From DATMNI01 sp035570275 (GTDB taxonomy: Bacteria > Acidobacteriota > Terriglobia > Bryobacterales > Bryobacteraceae): DNA of 14,378 nt. The stretch spans positions 1 to 14,378 of the forward strand of contig DATMNI010000474.1 in assembly GCA_035570275.1 (NCBI GenBank), in the 5' to 3' direction. How positions within the stretch are numbered: position 1 is the stretch's first letter; every line of letters begins with the position of its first letter. Made by a program: the position numbers and the translations under genes. Below the pieces are notes generated by a model. That model searched no databases, was not told the DNA's origin, and saw nothing but the letters and a program-made list of their open reading frames with translations. Shown here piece by piece: positions 6,389 through 14,110 of this stretch.

Positions 6389-7456
6389 GCCGCGTTTCTG
6401 CCCGGTAACAGCACGGTGGAACTGAAGGACGTCCCAGTGCCCGAACCCCGCCACGGCGAAGTATTACTTCGCATGAAGGCATCCACTATTTGCGGATCGG
6501 ATATCCGCTGCATCTACCATGAGCACCTGGGCAAGGGGCCGGAAGGCTACCAGGGCGTGGTGGCGGGGCATGAGCCTTGTGGGCAGATCGTCAAGTCCGG
6601 CCCCGGTTGCCGGCGCTTCGGGCTGGGCGACCGCGTGCTTGTTTATCACATCTCCGGTTGCGGCATCTGCAACGATTGCCGCCGCGGATACATGATTTCC
6701 TGCACCAGCGAGCGCTACCGCCGCGCCTACGGCTGGCAGCGCGACGGCGGCATGGCGGACTACCTTCTGGCCGAAGAGAAAGACCTGATCCATCTGCCCG
6801 CCGAACTCTCGTATGCCGATGGCGCGCAGGTGGCCTGCGGATTCGGCACGGTTTACGAGGGGTTACAGAAAGTCGGGATCGGCGGCAACGACGCGGTTCT
6901 GATCACGGGGCTGGGGCCGGTCGGGCTGGCCACCGGGGCGCTGTGCCGCAAATTGGGCGCCAGCCGCATCATCGGGATCGATGTGGTTCCAGAGCGCATG
7001 CAACTGGCGCTGGATCTTGGGCTGTGCGATGAAGTGCTGGCCAGCGGCCCCGGCAACGTGGCGGAGGTTCGGCGGCTCACGGGCGGGCAGGGAGTGGAGC
7101 GGGCCGTGGATTGTTCGGCCAACGACGCGGCGCGCGCCACGGCCATCCGGGCCACGCGTAAATGGGGACGCATCGTCTTCCTGGGTGAGGGCGGCAAGGT
7201 GGAGTTCAACCCGTCACCCGATATCATTCACGACCAGAAAACCATTTTCGGTTCGTGGGTGACCTCGACCTGGCTGATGGAGGAACTGGTGGAGCGCCTG
7301 GTGCGCTGGAACCTGCACCCGGCCGATCTGGTGACGCACCGTTTCGCGCTGGACCAGGTGAGCGGCGCTTACGCTCTGATGGCTTCGGGGCGCTGCGGCA
7401 AGGTAGCGGTATGCTTTGACGAGGAACTGGCGGTGGAGGCGAGGCGCTCAGCCTAA
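6383..7456 (+). CDS. Zinc-dependent alcohol/polyol dehydrogenase (MDR family)
   Basis: This 357-residue medium-chain dehydrogenase starts at ATG-ATG 6383/6386, with GGAG at 6369-6372 as ribosome site. The catalytic zinc ligands C37 (STICGSD) and H63-E64 (AGHEP) and the four structural-zinc cysteines C93, C96, C99 and C107 are present. GLGPVGLATGALCRKLG followed by IIGID forms the Rossmann NAD(P) site. The family oxidises alcohols, polyols or sugars such as sorbitol or threonine; which one is not decidable here. The preceding aldo/keto reductase is in the same direction 16 bases away, so the two probably act on related substrates. The stop TAA shares bases with the stop of the minus-strand gene remnant. 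Confidence 0.9.
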   Translation: MMAAFLPGNSTVELKDVPVPEPRHGEVLLRMKASTICGSDIRCIYHEHLGKGPEGYQGVVAGHEPCGQIVKSGPGCRRFGLGDRVLVYHISGCGICNDCRRGYMISCTSERYRRAYGWQRDGGMADYLLAEEKDLIHLPAELSYADGAQVACGFGTVYEGLQKVGIGGNDAVLITGLGPVGLATGALCRKLGASRIIGIDVVPERMQLALDLGLCDEVLASGPGNVAEVRRLTGGQGVERAVDCSANDAARATAIRATRKWGRIVFLGEGGKVEFNPSPDIIHDQKTIFGSWVTSTWLMEELVERLVRWNLHPADLVTHRFALDQVSGAYALMASGRCGKVAVCFDEELAVEARRSA

Positions 7457-7720
7457 TTCCCCGCCGGCGGCTTCCACTTCTCGATCGGAGTCCACACGTT
7501 GCCATTCGCGCTGCATGCCGCCAGAGTGTTGGCGCTGCAAACATCAACCTTGTAGACCGGATGAATCTCCCAGGCGGATTGCCGGGCCGGATCCCCCGGT
7601 ACCGCTTTGCCGTTCTCGCAAAGCTTGTGACTGGCATCGAAAAACAACTGCCCCGTCACGCGAACGGGAAACTGCGTGATCGCTTCCGGCTCCGACTGGA
7701 GCCCCGCGCCAGCCAGCGGA
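7453..7720 (-). pseudogene. C-terminal remnant of a conserved secreted-type protein
   Basis: The minus frame is open from 7782 down to a TAG at 7453, but its first possible start is a GTG at 7659. The protein-like sequence begins well before it (about EPEAITQFPVRVTGQLFFD from 7700). The end reads WEIHPVYKVDVC, then a Cys and a WTPIEKW motif. I recall this FPVRVTGQLFFD...WEIHPV pattern as the C-terminal third of longer uncharacterised proteins in acidobacteria and related soil bacteria. Here the upstream two-thirds are missing and the sugar-nucleotide dehydrogenase gene ends at 7722 instead. It is best read as a truncated gene fragment left by a deletion or recombination. A short functional protein from 7659 (68 residues) is possible but less likely. 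Confidence 0.6.
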
Positions 7721-7721
7721 G

Positions 7722-9071
7722 CTACGCGGGCGCCACTTGCCCGGCGGGCTTCCGCAACGCCCCCACCAGGTCCACCAGCGGCTTACCGCTTTGCACCAGG
7801 CGTGCCAGCGTTTGCGCCGGCGGCTTCTGTGCCACCAGCACATGATCGGCCCACTGCAGCATAGCTTCCAGGCTGGCATCCAGCAGGTTGCCGATGTGGG
7901 GGATGGCGTTCATAATATATCGCTGATTGCTGCCGTAGATATCGCCGAGCTGGATGTGCGGGTCGAACACCCGCACCTTGCGTCCCTTGCCGATGAGGGT
8001 TTCGAGCAGCAGGACCACCGGGCTTTCGCGCAGGTCGTCGGTGTTCTCCTTGAAGGCCAGGCCGAAGACGCCGATCCGTTCGCCCGGCAGATCGAGCGCC
8101 ACCTGGATGGCGCGGTCCAAATGCGCGTTGTTGGCGGGCAGCACGGATTCCAGCAGCGGCAGCTTCAGATCGAGCCGCGAAGCGCGGAAGACCAGCGCGC
8201 GTAAATCCTTCCCCAGACAGGAGCCGCCAAAGGCGAAGCCGGGCTTCAGGTAGGCCGGCGAAAGGTTCAGGGAGTGATCGCGGCACAGGGTCTCCATCAC
8301 CTCGGCGCCATCGATCCCCAGTTGGCCCGCCAGCGCACCCACCTCATTGGCAAAGGAAATCTTCACCGCGTGGAAGGCATTGCAGGCGTATTTGATCAAC
8401 TCCGCCGTGCCGAGCGACACAATCGAAGGTTCCACCGCGAGGCCGCTGTAAAGCGATGCCACGCGCTCCACGGCTTGCGGGCTCGACCCGCCCACCACCA
8501 GCAGCGCAGGCTCCATGAAATCCCGCACCGCCGCGCCTTCGCGCAGAAATTCGGGATTGGATACCACCGCCACCAGCGGCGATCCGCCCATGGCCGGCAG
8601 CACCACATCCTGGCAGGTTCCCGGATAAACCGTGCTGCGAATGGCCACCACCAGCGGCTTGGTCCGGCCGGGCAGCAGTTCGGCGATCTCCTGAGCCACG
8701 CGGCGGAGCTGATCCAGGCCCAGGTTGCCATTTTTCTCCGATGGCGTCCCCACGCAGACCAGCGCCACATCGGCCGCAGCAAGCGCATCGCGCAGCGAAA
8801 CCGAGGCGGTGAGCCGCCCCTCCTCCACGTTCTTCCGCACCAGTTCTTCGAGCCCCGGTTCAAAGAACGGCGCGCGGCCGGCCATGACCGTGTCCACTTT
8901 GAACTGGTCGCGGTCCACACCCACCACGCGATGGCCGATATGGGATAGACAAGCCGCAGTGACGCATCCCACGTAGCCAAGGCCGAGCACGGCGATTTGT
9001 TGAGGATTCACTACACCGGAAACGGGGTCCACGCTCTCTAGTATGCCATGTAGCGCCGGGGAGTTAGCCAT
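7722..9071 (-). CDS. GDP-mannose/UDP-glucose 6-dehydrogenase family protein
   Basis: This protein of up to 449 residues (ATG at 9071) has the N-terminal NAD site G30-L-G-Y-V-G35 and the central dimerisation helix region. The active-site Cys285 lies in FAFGGSCLGKD. ENTDDLRESP in the C-terminal UDP/GDP-binding domain completes the family signature. FAFGGSC and the following ASRLDLKLPLLESVLPANN resemble AlgD-type GDP-mannose dehydrogenases more than UDP-glucose ones. The enzyme makes a uronic-acid nucleotide for exopolysaccharide. SCLGKD replaces the usual SCLPKD. The alternative GTG start at 9011 (MNPQQIAVLGLGYVG) would give a more typical N-terminus; neither start has a strong ribosome site. 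No glycosyltransferase neighbours are visible. Confidence 0.88.
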   Translation of the reverse strand: MANSPALHGILESVDPVSGVVNPQQIAVLGLGYVGCVTAACLSHIGHRVVGVDRDQFKVDTVMAGRAPFFEPGLEELVRKNVEEGRLTASVSLRDALAAADVALVCVGTPSEKNGNLGLDQLRRVAQEIAELLPGRTKPLVVAIRSTVYPGTCQDVVLPAMGGSPLVAVVSNPEFLREGAAVRDFMEPALLVVGGSSPQAVERVASLYSGLAVEPSIVSLGTAELIKYACNAFHAVKISFANEVGALAGQLGIDGAEVMETLCRDHSLNLSPAYLKPGFAFGGSCLGKDLRALVFRASRLDLKLPLLESVLPANNAHLDRAIQVALDLPGERIGVFGLAFKENTDDLRESPVVLLLETLIGKGRKVRVFDPHIQLGDIYGSNQRYIMNAIPHIGNLLDASLEAMLQWADHVLVAQKPPAQTLARLVQSGKPLVDLVGALRKPAGQVAPA

Positions 9072-9291
9072 GTAGCTCTCGGACGATTGTGCCGAAACGA
9101 AGAGTGCGAACCATCAGGCGCTTGATCTTCGGGCCTGGCGCCGCAGCGGATCGGGCACCGGAATCTGCAACAGGAAATGCCGGGTTTCTGTCCAAACCCG
9201 CGGCATCGAACTGCGATGAAGCTCGATGCGAAAAGACAAGGCGTAGGCTGGGATGCCACAAGCGGCAGCCGTTGGGCGGTGCCAGGCGGTG

Positions 9292-9843
9292 CTACAAGAG
9301 TTGAAGGGCCGAATCCGTGTCTCGACAAACGATTTTGCGCCCCTGGGTATTCACAAGGATTCCGTCCAGATTCAGAATCGCGTCGTCTGCCGAAACCAGA
9401 AGCTCGGCATCGAATGCAATTGCAGTTGCTGCATGAAGCGCATCGGCAGCGCGAATCCCACGCGTCTGCAGATCGAGTTGTTGTAGCTGAAGGCGGACGG
9501 TCCCGGGCGTCAAGTCGAGCACTGAGATGTTGAACAGCTCGACTACTATCTGGACCTGCGTAGTTATAGACCGTGCCGCCGGAATCAACAACGTCTCGGC
9601 ACGAGAAATACCCTTTGCGGATTGCGCGAGCAGCCGATACAGCGCCTCTTCAACCTCGTAGTATGTTAAGCACGAGGTGGCGCCGATATGGATTCTGCCG
9701 ACTTTCTCGAAGAGCCGTTCGGCATCAGCGGCAATGTCCGCGGGGGCGCGTCCTCGTCGCTCAGACGATCTCAGAAGTGCATTCGCGCTTCCACGGGTGC
9801 TGAGATAATCGATGAATACTCCGGTATCGAAGTAAACGCGCAC
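9292..9843 (-). CDS. PIN-domain protein, VapC-like (downstream copy)
   Basis: This 183-residue protein starts at a GTG (9843) that directly abuts the stop of the preceding PIN gene. It opens MRVYFDTGVFIDYL, has a basic RRGRAPADIAADAE insertion, and carries D6, E63 (YYEVEEALYR), D134 (RAADALHAATA) and D153/D154 as likely metal ligands. The first motif reads DTG rather than the usual DTS/DTN. The length is greater than the roughly 130 residues of compact VapC proteins but matches a longer PIN subgroup I recall with the same YEVEEALYR segment. It is probably an RNase of toxin-antitoxin type. No antitoxin follows; the 215 bases between its stop and the next gene hold nothing recognisable. Confidence 0.82.
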   Translation of the reverse strand: MRVYFDTGVFIDYLSTRGSANALLRSSERRGRAPADIAADAERLFEKVGRIHIGATSCLTYYEVEEALYRLLAQSAKGISRAETLLIPAARSITTQVQIVVELFNISVLDLTPGTVRLQLQQLDLQTRGIRAADALHAATAIAFDAELLVSADDAILNLDGILVNTQGRKIVCRDTDSALQLL

Positions 9844-10314
9844 CTATACGGCCCGGAGATGGGTAACAAGTGCTTCAGGCGTGACAACCTGGAGCATCTC
9901 AGCGGTCGCCAAGGTCTTCAGCCGTGCGTCCCAGGTAACAAAGAAGTCGCATTCGACGGCGCTACTGAGGATGAGAATGTCATTGGAGTGGGCCAGGCCA
10001 TTTCTTAGAGCTCGTACTCGCGGCAACAAGGCTTCGGCCCTTGCGAAATCCACCGGCAGCACCCGGAAATGGTCTCGGATTCGATCGAACTCAGGCTGTC
10101 CAGCGGCATCCGCAGCGAGAAGCAATTCCTGAAGCACAATAGGGTTTACGGCGAAGCGGATGCGGCCTTCGGCTTCGGCGGAGAATAACTGTGCTGCCGA
10201 CGGCTCGCCCCGAAGGTATCCGATGATCACGTTAGTGTCCAGGAACACGAGCGGTCGCTTACGTTCAGAACATTCGCTCCGTACGAGCGGCTCGGGCTTC
10301 GCTACCTGTTCCAT
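9844..10314 (-). CDS. PIN-domain protein, VapC-like (upstream copy)
   Basis: This 156-residue protein starts at the ATG at 10314. The PIN domain begins at residue 22 (LVFLDTNVIIGYLRGE) with D26, E63 (VLQELL), D112 (HSNDILILSSA) and D129 (TWDARL) as the acidic site. The first 21 residues are polar and unlike usual VapC N-termini, so a GTG at codon 23 is an alternative start, but it lacks a ribosome site. Its TAG stop is immediately followed by the GTG of a second, distantly related PIN gene, so the two are translationally linked. No recognisable antitoxin precedes it; a start-less open frame ends five bases before the ATG. Confidence 0.82.
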   Translation of the reverse strand: MEQVAKPEPLVRSECSERKRPLVFLDTNVIIGYLRGEPSAAQLFSAEAEGRIRFAVNPIVLQELLLAADAAGQPEFDRIRDHFRVLPVDFARAEALLPRVRALRNGLAHSNDILILSSAVECDFFVTWDARLKTLATAEMLQVVTPEALVTHLRAV

Positions 10315-10318
10315 TTCT

Positions 10319-10459
10319 TCATTGTACGCGAAACGTGATCTTTGTAGCCGAACGTTTGCCCTTAAGAGCCGCGGCCCAATTTTGCAGACGCTTCAGATTA
10401 ACGGCCTTCTGGGAACTGCAACCGAACAGGGCCCGAGACTGGTTGGCGCGCCCTCTAAG
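10319..10459 (-). other. Start-less open frame before the PIN pair, possible antitoxin relic
   Basis: A 46-codon open stretch between two in-frame stops ends with LQNWAAALKGKRSATKITFRVQ and then TGA, five bases before the ATG of the first PIN gene. It has no ATG, GTG or TTG, so it is untranslated, starts at a rare codon, or is the tail of a truncated gene. Its position is where a PIN toxin's antitoxin is expected and the basic tail is compatible with one, but I recognise no family. Confidence 0.2.
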
Positions 10460-10498
10460 TCATCTCGCCAACGACGTTAATTCAACGCCTGATGTCTC

Positions 10499-11914
10499 CT
10501 ATCCCCACAACTCATGCACCGGGTAAAACTGGAACGGCCCGGTCTTCGGCACCAGGTCGAAACCGCGGCCCAGCGGGTCGTTGTGCAGGGTCTGCGTCCA
10601 GTCGATTCCCATGGCGGAGTAGATGGTGGCCTCGATGTCCTCGGGGTAGACATACCGGTTTTGCGACCAGCCGTAATCCGCCGTGTCCGAACCCGTGGCG
10701 TTGGTCTGGCCCACGACGGTTCCGCCCTGGGTGCCGCCGCCTGCGAAAACCGCGAACTGCTGCGGCCAGTGGTCCCGCCCGTTGGCGCCCGAAAGCGGGC
10801 CTACGGTGCGTCCAAACTCGCCCACCATCACCACCAGGGTGCTGTCCAGCAGGCCGGAATTCTTCAGGTCGTTCAGCAGGCCCGACACGGCGCTGTCCAG
10901 AATCGCCGCCTTGGCCGGCAAAGTGCCCGCGGCGTAAATATTCTGGTGCATATCCCAGCCGTCGTTGGAGGTGATCTGGATGAAGCGCGTGCCCTGCTGC
11001 GCTTTCAAAACCTGGTGCGCCACCAGGCAGGCATTGCCCAACGCCGTGTTGCCGTAGCGCGCGCTGTCGGACGTCACAAAAGCGAAGGCCTGGTTCACCA
11101 CGGGGTTATACATCAGTTCGTTGGCTTCGATGTAGAAATCGTTGTAGTCGCTCATCGGCTGGCCGTTGGGCGAGTCGAACCGCAGGTTATCGTCAACGGA
11201 ATGCAGCAGCTTGAGGCGCGCATTGTAGCGCGTCTGGCCGCCCACAGCGGGGGTGGTGGTATTGGCGATGCCGCCGGTATTCGGCGTGACGCGGAACGGC
11301 GCGAAATTGGCAGGCAGGTAACCGGATCCGACGCCCGCGCCCGAGTTCAGCGCCAGGAACGTCGGGAACGCCTGCGAGGGCTTGCGTTCGCCGTCCTTTT
11401 CCAAAGCCACCACGCTGCCGATATTGGGCGCGATGTTTCCCAGCGCCGCCGCCGGATTGCGGCCGATCTGCGTCCACACCTGCCCCAGCGTGTGCACCAG
11501 GGCGTGCGACTGCATGGAGCGAACGATCGAAAAATCCTGGTTCTGAAAATTCTGCGCCAGCTTCGGCAGCAGCCCGGTGGGGAACAGGGCTCCGTTGATG
11601 GTGGCCGGGTTGAATGAGGCTGGAGTGATGCCGTTGACCATCTTCAAATCGAAAGTGTCGGTGTGGCTGGGAGCGCCCGCCAGCAGGATGAAGATCACGT
11701 TTTGCGCGGTGCCTTTGGTGGTGGAACTCGTAGTGGCAGCGGCCGCCGGATCGGCCGCCATCAGGCTGCGATGCGCCAGGAACGAACCGGTGACCCCCGC
11801 CCCCATCACTTCAAAGAACCGCCGCCGCGTCCAGTGCGGCCGGTTGAAGAACGTCTTGTGGTCCCACCCGTACTTCCTGAAGAATTCGTTGGTCTTCTCT
11901 TGTTCTTTGGTCAT
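10499..11914 (-). CDS. DUF1501 protein with Tat signal
   Basis: This 471-residue protein has a twin-arginine export motif T29-R-R-R-F-F followed by a short hydrophobic stretch, so it is exported folded. It has the marks of DUF1501 (alkaline phosphatase/sulfatase-like fold, function unknown): LLAGAPSHTDTFD early, G365-E-F-G-R-T370, and G379-R-D-H-W383 near the end. The start ATG at 11914 is preceded by GGAG at good spacing. It lies 19 bases after a DUF1549/DUF1553 protein. The two are routinely paired in acidobacteria and planctomycetes, and presumably work together outside the cytoplasm. Enzymatic activity is unproven. The paired haem protein suggests an electron-transfer or polymer-related role; that is inference. 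Confidence 0.9.
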   Translation of the reverse strand: MTKEQEKTNEFFRKYGWDHKTFFNRPHWTRRRFFEVMGAGVTGSFLAHRSLMAADPAAAATTSSTTKGTAQNVIFILLAGAPSHTDTFDLKMVNGITPASFNPATINGALFPTGLLPKLAQNFQNQDFSIVRSMQSHALVHTLGQVWTQIGRNPAAALGNIAPNIGSVVALEKDGERKPSQAFPTFLALNSGAGVGSGYLPANFAPFRVTPNTGGIANTTTPAVGGQTRYNARLKLLHSVDDNLRFDSPNGQPMSDYNDFYIEANELMYNPVVNQAFAFVTSDSARYGNTALGNACLVAHQVLKAQQGTRFIQITSNDGWDMHQNIYAAGTLPAKAAILDSAVSGLLNDLKNSGLLDSTLVVMVGEFGRTVGPLSGANGRDHWPQQFAVFAGGGTQGGTVVGQTNATGSDTADYGWSQNRYVYPEDIEATIYSAMGIDWTQTLHNDPLGRGFDLVPKTGPFQFYPVHELWG

Positions 11915-11933
11915 CGCGGCCTGCTCCGTTACG

Positions 11934-13958
11934 TTAATAGTTGAAAACGAAATCCACCTTGTTGTATAGCGACCAGGCCAAATCCTGAATGGCCTGCGAC
12001 CGGGTGGTGCCGCTGGCCGCGGGGACGGCCGCCATCGCCGTGGACATCTCGGTGGACGTCGGGTAGCGCGACAGAATATTCAGGTACAGCGAGTTGATCC
12101 CATCGGCGTTGCCCTTGGCGATGGCCGCGACCACAAGCTGGCTGGCCGTGGCGCCGGTGTAAGCGACGTGGCCCTCCACGAAGGTGTTGTTCATCAGGTT
12201 GAGCGCCTGCAGAATCGACCCATCCTGGCGGCGCGGCTGGTCGTCCCGGTTGCCGCGCAGGAAGCTGTCCAGGAAATTAGTGCCGATGTCGCCGGCCGGC
12301 ATGTTCACGGTATCGGGCAACTGCATCGCGTAGCTGGGCTTGGCGTAACCCTGATCGGTGAATCCCGTAATGCTATAGCTGGGGAAGGTGCCGCTGGATT
12401 GCGCTACCGCGTCGTGAACTTCCTCGGCCCAGAGCCGCCGCACGAACTTGCGCGCGAAGTACGGCTCCCACGCCGCGTTCCAGGTGCCGTCATAACGGCT
12501 GGAAAGCTGGTAGGTATCGGATACTGCAATCTCGCGCATCAGTGACTTCACGTTGTATCCGCTGTCGATGAAGTGCTGCGCCAGGGCGTTCAGCAGGCGC
12601 GCATTGGAAGGCTGCAGCGTCCAGGGCGCCGGTGGCGGGCTGTCTGGATTGAGCCGGGCCGGGTCGAACGAATCCGGCGGATCCACGATGCCGCGTCCAA
12701 AGAACTGCGCCCAGATATAGTTGACCGACGCGCGGGCGAACTGGAAATCGCCGGTGATGTCGCGGGCCAGCGCCACCCGATAGTTCTCCCCCGGCTTGGG
12801 CGTATCGCCGTTGAAAATGTACTGCGGGGCCACGTATTGGCATGGCTGCCCGGCCTTGCACCCTGACGGCGCCGTGCGCGCCGGACGGTTGCCTGTGGCG
12901 GTGTTCAGCGTGTAGTCGTTCGTGTAACCCTTGACGTTGTCCAGGACCGACCAGTAATAGATGTTGGGATTGGGGTTGACTGTGTCGGCGGTAACGCGCG
13001 CAAGCTGCGTGCGGGAAAGGTAGGAAGCCAGTTCCCAAGCCTGGTAGCGCGTGGTGTTGCCGGCCCACAGGCTGAGCGTATCCAGGTGCCCCCGTCCGTT
13101 ATGGCACAGCAGGCAGTTGACGTGACTCATGCCCATGAAGGTGTCGAACGTGGCTGCGGTCATGGCATCGATCGCGTCTTGCATCGGTCCGCCGGTGATG
13201 AAACCGTTCAACAGATAATTCGTTGGCCCGTTGGTGTAACTGTCGGCGTCCGTGGCGGTGATCAGATCCGTGGCCATCTGGTTGTACGGCTTTCCGCTCG
13301 CCAGCGAATCGCGGATGTACTGGTAAAACGCGTTGCGGCCCTGGGCAAACCGGTTCAGGCTGTTGCTGGCACGGGCCACCGTATTCTGATAGAGGTCGCC
13401 GTAGAACATGGTCCATTTGTCGACCCATTCGGGCTTGGCGAGCAGTTCGTCCACCAGTTTGGCGCGCTTATCGGCGCCGGTATCGGCTACGAACGTGAGA
13501 ACGCGGTCGGCGGTTGGAATCCGTCCGGTCAGGTCCAGGGTCACGCGGCGGATGAATTCCCAGTCGGTGGAAGCGGGCGCGGGCGTGATGGAATTGGCCT
13601 GGAAGTCGGCGAAGATGTAGGAATCGATCGAACCTGCCTGGTGGGATTGATCGTAAGAGTAGGTGCGGCTGCCGCCGGGAACATTCCCCAGCATGGCGCT
13701 GACTTTTTCGGTCGTCCCACTGAGGGCGAAGGCGCGGGGGTCCCGGCTGCCCCGGGCTTGCAGAGCCTCGCGGGCAAAACGCTCGCGCAGCGGGCCGAAG
13801 AACGAACATTCCGGGTGGGAGACCGTCAACTGGCCGGTATCGGGCGGAGCTGGAGTGTCGCTGGTTTGGCCGATCAGCATCCCGGTGAAAACCAGAAGGC
13901 CGGTAAAAGCCAGAATCAAAACACCCTGCGGCACCGACAACCTACCAGGCTTTTTCAT
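11934..13958 (-). CDS. Exported DUF1549/DUF1553 protein with one c-type haem motif
   Basis: This 674-residue protein starts at the ATG at 13958 with GGAG six bases upstream. It has an N-terminal signal (MKKPGRLSVPQGVLILAF, then a hydrophobic core). Residues about 111-310 match DUF1549: IDSYIFADF, FIRRVTLDLTGRIPT and RAKLVDELLAKPEWVDKW. C282-L-L-C285-H286 is a single c-type haem attachment motif inside this part. Residues about 400-660 match DUF1553: ASVNYIWAQFFGRGIVDP, the FIDSGYNVKSLMREIAVSDTYQ block, and a late LNLMNNTFVE. Many family members carry a separate N-terminal cytochrome domain; here only the internal motif is seen. It is the first gene of a two-gene operon with the DUF1501 protein. 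Function is unknown; an envelope redox role is likely. Confidence 0.9.
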   Translation of the reverse strand: MKKPGRLSVPQGVLILAFTGLLVFTGMLIGQTSDTPAPPDTGQLTVSHPECSFFGPLRERFAREALQARGSRDPRAFALSGTTEKVSAMLGNVPGGSRTYSYDQSHQAGSIDSYIFADFQANSITPAPASTDWEFIRRVTLDLTGRIPTADRVLTFVADTGADKRAKLVDELLAKPEWVDKWTMFYGDLYQNTVARASNSLNRFAQGRNAFYQYIRDSLASGKPYNQMATDLITATDADSYTNGPTNYLLNGFITGGPMQDAIDAMTAATFDTFMGMSHVNCLLCHNGRGHLDTLSLWAGNTTRYQAWELASYLSRTQLARVTADTVNPNPNIYYWSVLDNVKGYTNDYTLNTATGNRPARTAPSGCKAGQPCQYVAPQYIFNGDTPKPGENYRVALARDITGDFQFARASVNYIWAQFFGRGIVDPPDSFDPARLNPDSPPPAPWTLQPSNARLLNALAQHFIDSGYNVKSLMREIAVSDTYQLSSRYDGTWNAAWEPYFARKFVRRLWAEEVHDAVAQSSGTFPSYSITGFTDQGYAKPSYAMQLPDTVNMPAGDIGTNFLDSFLRGNRDDQPRRQDGSILQALNLMNNTFVEGHVAYTGATASQLVVAAIAKGNADGINSLYLNILSRYPTSTEMSTAMAAVPAASGTTRSQAIQDLAWSLYNKVDFVFNY

Positions 13959-14110
13959 AAATACTCCGTCCGCTGATGCGGCACCTATTGATGCTAGTGT
14001 AAACCCCGGAGATTGGTGGAGTTGTTAGAGTTGTTCAGGGGTGGTGTAAACTTCTTCACGGTCCCCAGGCTGACTTAAAGAATAAGCGGGATGAACGGGG
14101 TTTATCAAAC
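13959..14110. promoter_or_regulatory. Divergent intergenic region with small repeats
   Basis: These 152 bases separate the minus-strand haem-protein operon from the plus-strand secreted-protein gene and must hold both promoters. GTGTAAAC occurs twice (13997-14004 and 14044-14051). Between the copies lies a 9-bp tandem repeat, GAGTTGTTA/GAGTTGTTC (14019-14036). They could be regulator sites, but no known operator is recognised. I see no convincing -35/-10 pair. Confidence 0.35.

Noticed and set aside
9072..9291. Several small frames in the gap between the sugar-nucleotide dehydrogenase and PIN genes
   Set aside because: None has a recognisable motif, a ribosome site or a convincing length; treated as non-coding.
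10460..10498. Possible terminator hairpin after the DUF1501 gene
   Set aside because: Only a 4-bp CGTT/AACG stem with no T-run; too weak to call.
10514..11617. Long plus-strand open frame opposite the DUF1501 gene
   Set aside because: Composition is Arg/Gly/His-rich with no family motifs; it is the antisense shadow of a well-supported high-GC gene.
13086..13976. 296-codon plus-strand frame opposite the haem protein gene
   Set aside because: No recognisable domain, and the opposite strand carries clear DUF1549/DUF1553 motifs.
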